From: Moritella sp. 5
GTDB taxonomy: Bacteria > Pseudomonadota > Gammaproteobacteria > Enterobacterales > Moritellaceae
Reading direction: 5' to 3'
Assembly: GCF_018219455.1 (NCBI RefSeq)
Contig: NZ_CP056122.1
Coordinates: 930,001 to 994,000, forward strand
DNA length: 64,000 nucleotides
In this document: piece by piece, positions 61,097 to 64,000 of the stretch
Layout: each line of letters begins with the position of its first letter
How positions within the stretch are numbered: position 1 is the stretch's first letter
Made by a program: the position numbers and the translations under genes
Notes under the pieces: generated by a model
Database searches by the model: none
Told to the model about the DNA's origin: nothing
Seen by the model: only the letters and a program-made list of their open reading frames with translations

Positions 61097-63385
61097 ATGA
61101 GCGCAATGAGTGAGTTTAGAAAGAATAATATCACAGCACCATTATTTAAAGTGTTTAAGAGCATCTTGCCTCCGCTTTCACAAACAGAGCAGGAAGCAAT
61201 GGAATCTGGTAGTGTGTGGTGGGATGGTGATTTATTCGCAGGTAATCCTGATTGGAATAAAATGCTTAGCTACCCAACGCCTAAGTTAACTAAAGATGAG
61301 CAAAGCTTCATTGATAACGAACTTAAAACACTAATGTCGATGCTGGATGATTATAAAATCGTTCATGAAGATCGTGATTTACCAAAACCAGTTTGGGATT
61401 TCATTAAATCAAACGGCTTCTTTGCGCTTATCATTCCAACAGAATACGGCGGTAAAGCATTCTCGTCTTACGCTAACTCAACGATTGTAACAACGATTGC
61501 TACACGTAGTTTATCTACGGCTGTAACAGTAATGGTTCCTAACTCATTAGGTCCGGGCGAATTACTTGCACATTACGGTACACAAGCAGAAAAAGATCGT
61601 TGGTTACCAGGTCTAGCAAACGGTACTGAAGTACCATGTTTCGCACTGACTGGTCCTGAAGCTGGCTCTGATGCTGGTGGTATTCCAGATATGGGTCGCG
61701 TAGTTAAAGAAGAATTTGAAGGTAAAGAAACGCTTGGTATCCGCGTATCGTGGAGTAAGCGTTATATTACGTTAGCACCTGTTGCAACTGTACTTGGTCT
61801 GGCATTTAAACTGCAAGATCCTGATGGTCTACTGGGTGACAACGTTGATATCGGTATTACATGTGCATTAATCCCAACGTCACACGAAGGTGTTGAAATT
61901 GGCGACCGTCACTTCCCAATGGGTCTGGCATTCATGAATGGTACCACTTATGGTGACGATGTATTCATTCCTATGGATTGGGTTATTGGTGGCGCACCAA
62001 TGGTTGGTAAAGGCTGGCGTATGTTGGTTGAATGTCTATCTGCTGGTCGTGGTATTTCTTTACCCGCTCTAGGCAGTGCTTGTGGCCATTTAACTGCGCG
62101 TATGACGGGTGCTTACTCATATGTACGTAAACAGTTTGGTTTATCAATTGGTAAATTTGAAGGTGTGCAAGAGTCGCTTGCTCGTATTGGTGGACTAACT
62201 TACCAACTTGAAGCAGCGCGTAAATTTACAACTGGTGCACTAGATCTCGGTCAAAGTCCTGCGATTGTTACGGCAATCTCTAAATACCACATGACTGAAA
62301 TGGCGCGTACTGTTATTGATGATGCACTTGATATACAAGCTGGTAGCGGTATTCAGTGTGGTCCTAAGAACTATTTAGCCAGCGCTTATTGGGGTATTCC
62401 GGTAGCGATTACGGTTGAGGGTGCAAATATCCTTACGCGTAACCTAATGATCTTCGGTCAAGGTGCAACACGTTGTCATCCATATGTACTCGGTGAATTA
62501 CAAGCGGCTGCAAATCCAAATGAAAAAGAAGCATTAGCGCAATTTGATGAATTATTGTTTAAGCATATTGCCTTTGGTACGAAAAACTTCTTTGGTGCAT
62601 TAGGCCAAGGTCTGACTGGCGGCATGTTAAATTCTGCGCCTGTATCGGGTCCAACGAAGAAATACTACAAGCAACTTACGCGTATGAGTAAAGCATTAGC
62701 ATTGTGTGCTGACGTATCTATGCTTGTGCTTGGTGGTGACTTGAAACGTCGTGAAATGATTTCTGCACGTTTGGGTGATGTACTAAGTAACTTGTACCTT
62801 GCATCTGCAACCTTGAAACATTTTGAAGAGCAAGGTCGTCAAGCTGAAGATTTACCTATGCTGTCTTGGGCTATCGAACGTAACTTGTTTGAAATTGGTA
62901 AAGCATTTTCTGGTTTCTTCCAAAACTTCGGTAACAAAGCGATTGCTAATACACTTAAAGTTGTGGTATTCCCATTCGGCATCAGCTACAAAATGCCTGC
63001 TGATGATATTGCAAAAGAAATTTGTGAAGTACTGCTTAAACCAAGCGAAGCGCGTGACCGTCTAACACACCTTTGTTATGTTGGTGACGAGAAAGATGCA
63101 AACACGGCAATGTTCGATATGGAAGCTGCGTTCCAAGCGATGTACAAAGTTCAGCCTATCGAGAAGAAAATCGCAATTGCTGCATCTAAAGGTACAATAC
63201 CGCGTAAGTTAGCTGCAAACGTTGCAGCGCCACTTGCTGTTGAAAAAGGTATCATTACACAAGTTGAAGCAGACGAACTACTTGCTGCTGATAAACTACG
63301 TTTTGCTGCGATTAACGTTGACTCATTCACTCCAGAAGAGTTTGCGGGTATTTCAAAAGTAATAAAAGACGATAAAGTAGCTTAA
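61097..63385 (+). CDS. fadE: FadE-type acyl-CoA dehydrogenase
   Basis: The 762-residue enzyme has the FadE layout: an acyl-CoA dehydrogenase core (FALTGPEAGSDAG, then DALDIQAGSGIQCG, which marks the FAD and catalytic region) and the C-terminal DUF1974 domain unique to FadE. It performs the first step of beta-oxidation. The ATG at 61097 follows AAAGGA; the frame is open seven codons further. It is about 50 residues shorter than E. coli FadE at the N-terminus, where the membrane segment of E. coli is missing. It follows psrA by 85 bp. Confidence 0.92.
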   Translation: MSAMSEFRKNNITAPLFKVFKSILPPLSQTEQEAMESGSVWWDGDLFAGNPDWNKMLSYPTPKLTKDEQSFIDNELKTLMSMLDDYKIVHEDRDLPKPVWDFIKSNGFFALIIPTEYGGKAFSSYANSTIVTTIATRSLSTAVTVMVPNSLGPGELLAHYGTQAEKDRWLPGLANGTEVPCFALTGPEAGSDAGGIPDMGRVVKEEFEGKETLGIRVSWSKRYITLAPVATVLGLAFKLQDPDGLLGDNVDIGITCALIPTSHEGVEIGDRHFPMGLAFMNGTTYGDDVFIPMDWVIGGAPMVGKGWRMLVECLSAGRGISLPALGSACGHLTARMTGAYSYVRKQFGLSIGKFEGVQESLARIGGLTYQLEAARKFTTGALDLGQSPAIVTAISKYHMTEMARTVIDDALDIQAGSGIQCGPKNYLASAYWGIPVAITVEGANILTRNLMIFGQGATRCHPYVLGELQAAANPNEKEALAQFDELLFKHIAFGTKNFFGALGQGLTGGMLNSAPVSGPTKKYYKQLTRMSKALALCADVSMLVLGGDLKRREMISARLGDVLSNLYLASATLKHFEEQGRQAEDLPMLSWAIERNLFEIGKAFSGFFQNFGNKAIANTLKVVVFPFGISYKMPADDIAKEICEVLLKPSEARDRLTHLCYVGDEKDANTAMFDMEAAFQAMYKVQPIEKKIAIAASKGTIPRKLAANVAAPLAVEKGIITQVEADELLAADKLRFAAINVDSFTPEEFAGISKVIKDDKVA

Positions 63386-63407
63386 GTTTTAACTGCGCCA
63401 CTCATGA

Positions 63408-63453
63408 AAAAAAAACCGAGACTGCTATCTTATATAGTAGTCTCGGTTTTTTT
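63408..63453. terminator. bidirectional intrinsic terminator after fadE
   Basis: The stem ACCGAGACT(G)CTAT / ATAG(T)AGTCTCGGT with long A and T runs can end fadE; the T run on the other strand also suits pykA, which ends 93 bp further right. Confidence 0.9.
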
Positions 63454-63545
63454 ATGTCTGTATTATTTTCTACAAGGTTAAGCATTATTATAAAACGACG
63501 CTTAACCTTTTATTAGTGCTGGACTCATTGAGTACAGGAATACCG

Positions 63546-64000
63546 TTATTTTATTTTTAGGATTTTACTGGTGTTGGTTGAACCAACAGTATCCATTTTA
63601 TCGCCTAATGTGAACAAGATAATATCACCAGGTTGCACTTGACCTGTTTCTTTAAGTACCGCGTAAGTACCTTCTATGATTTGTTCCTGAGATAAGCCTT
63701 CCGTGTTAAATAGTAGTGGGGTTACACCACGGTAAAGGGCTGTTGCATTCAATGTTTTTTGATGTGGAGACAAGCAGAAGATCGGTAAGCCTGAGCTAAT
63801 ACGTGACATCAATAATGGCGTAGTACCTGACTCACTCAATGCAACAATAGCCTTTACACCTTTTAAGTGATTCGCCGCATACATCGTCGACATCGCAATG
63901 GTTTCTTCAATTGAATCGAATGTATACTCGATACGGTGGTTTGAGACATTCATGCTTGGGTGTGTTTCTGCACCTAAACATACTTCTGCCATTGCTTTCA
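63546..64000 (-). CDS. pykA: pyruvate kinase II, C-terminal part
   Basis: This is the 3' end of a leftward gene cut by the right edge. About 150 residues of the C-terminal allosteric domain are seen: VCLGAE, MSTMYAANHLKGVKAIV, SESGTTPLLMSRISSGLPIF, ALYRGVTPL and the final GSTNTSKILKI. The text follows E. coli PykA (AMP-activated, type II) more than PykF. It makes pyruvate and ATP from PEP and ADP. The start and active site are outside the window. Confidence 0.9.
   Translation of the reverse strand, partial: KAMAEVCLGAETHPSMNVSNHRIEYTFDSIEETIAMSTMYAANHLKGVKAIVALSESGTTPLLMSRISSGLPIFCLSPHQKTLNATALYRGVTPLLFNTEGLSQEQIIEGTYAVLKETGQVQPGDIILFTLGDKMDTVGSTNTSKILKIK

Overview
The window is chromosomal DNA of low to moderate GC content from a marine gammaproteobacterium. 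Gene order and protein sequences (gltBD/arcB, purU-ychJ, nudL-pabB, mtnN-cbiB-btuF, norR/norVW, psrA-fadE) resemble the Shewanella/Vibrio/Moritella/Psychromonas group. Moritella is my best guess, from gene style only; no rRNA or tRNA gene is present to settle it. Almost everything is ordinary single-copy housekeeping DNA. The exception is a gene-poor, AT-rich accessory stretch at about 31.4-39 kb.

Layout. 1-4.4 kb: yejABEF peptide/microcin C-type importer, with yejA cut by the left edge. 4.5-7.8 kb: a chemoreceptor and a Wzz-like chain-length protein. 7.9-10.5 kb: B12 and nucleosidase cluster mtnN-cbiB-like-btuF. 10.5-17.8 kb: a DUF481 outer-membrane protein and gltBD. 18.3-24.4 kb: diguanylate cyclase, arcB, clsA and a Kazal-like lipoprotein. 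24.5-31.4 kb: ketoacyl-ACP synthase III, a possible small RNA, an Lrp-type regulator, DUF3581, purU, ychJ, DUF2947 and yheT, with a MITE-like palindromic repeat beside purU. 31.5-39 kb: accessory region. 39.2-43.6 kb: FadL-like porin plus a large Ig-like lipoprotein. 43.7-48.1 kb: NO-detoxification locus norR/norVW with complete regulatory sites. 48.1-56.1 kb: AraC regulator, M32 carboxypeptidase, SDR, DUF2333, glpR-parA and hemF. 56.2-64 kb: nudL, pabB, class I fumarase, psrA, fadE and pykA, with pykA cut by the right edge.

The accessory region holds broken genes (a cytochrome P450 remnant and a probable hydrolase remnant), a regulator carrying two copies of one helix-turn-helix unit behind helically phased direct repeats, and two oppositely oriented copies of a module. 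Each module pairs a free-standing OmpR/ToxR-type winged-helix protein (no receiver, no membrane segment) with a free-standing EAL-domain protein. One EAL copy keeps the catalytic residues and the other has lost key ones. A third EAL start survives as a 34-codon fragment, followed by DNA that resembles the sequence downstream of the first EAL gene. This duplicated winged-helix/EAL module is the most unusual system in the window. Its function is not known to me; a c-di-GMP-linked or EAL-protein-linked transcription switch is an inference.

Metabolic themes join several loci: respiration and redox control (arcB, norVW, fumarase, hemF), fatty-acid metabolism (psrA, fadE, FadL-like porin, KAS III) and nitrogen assimilation (gltBD).
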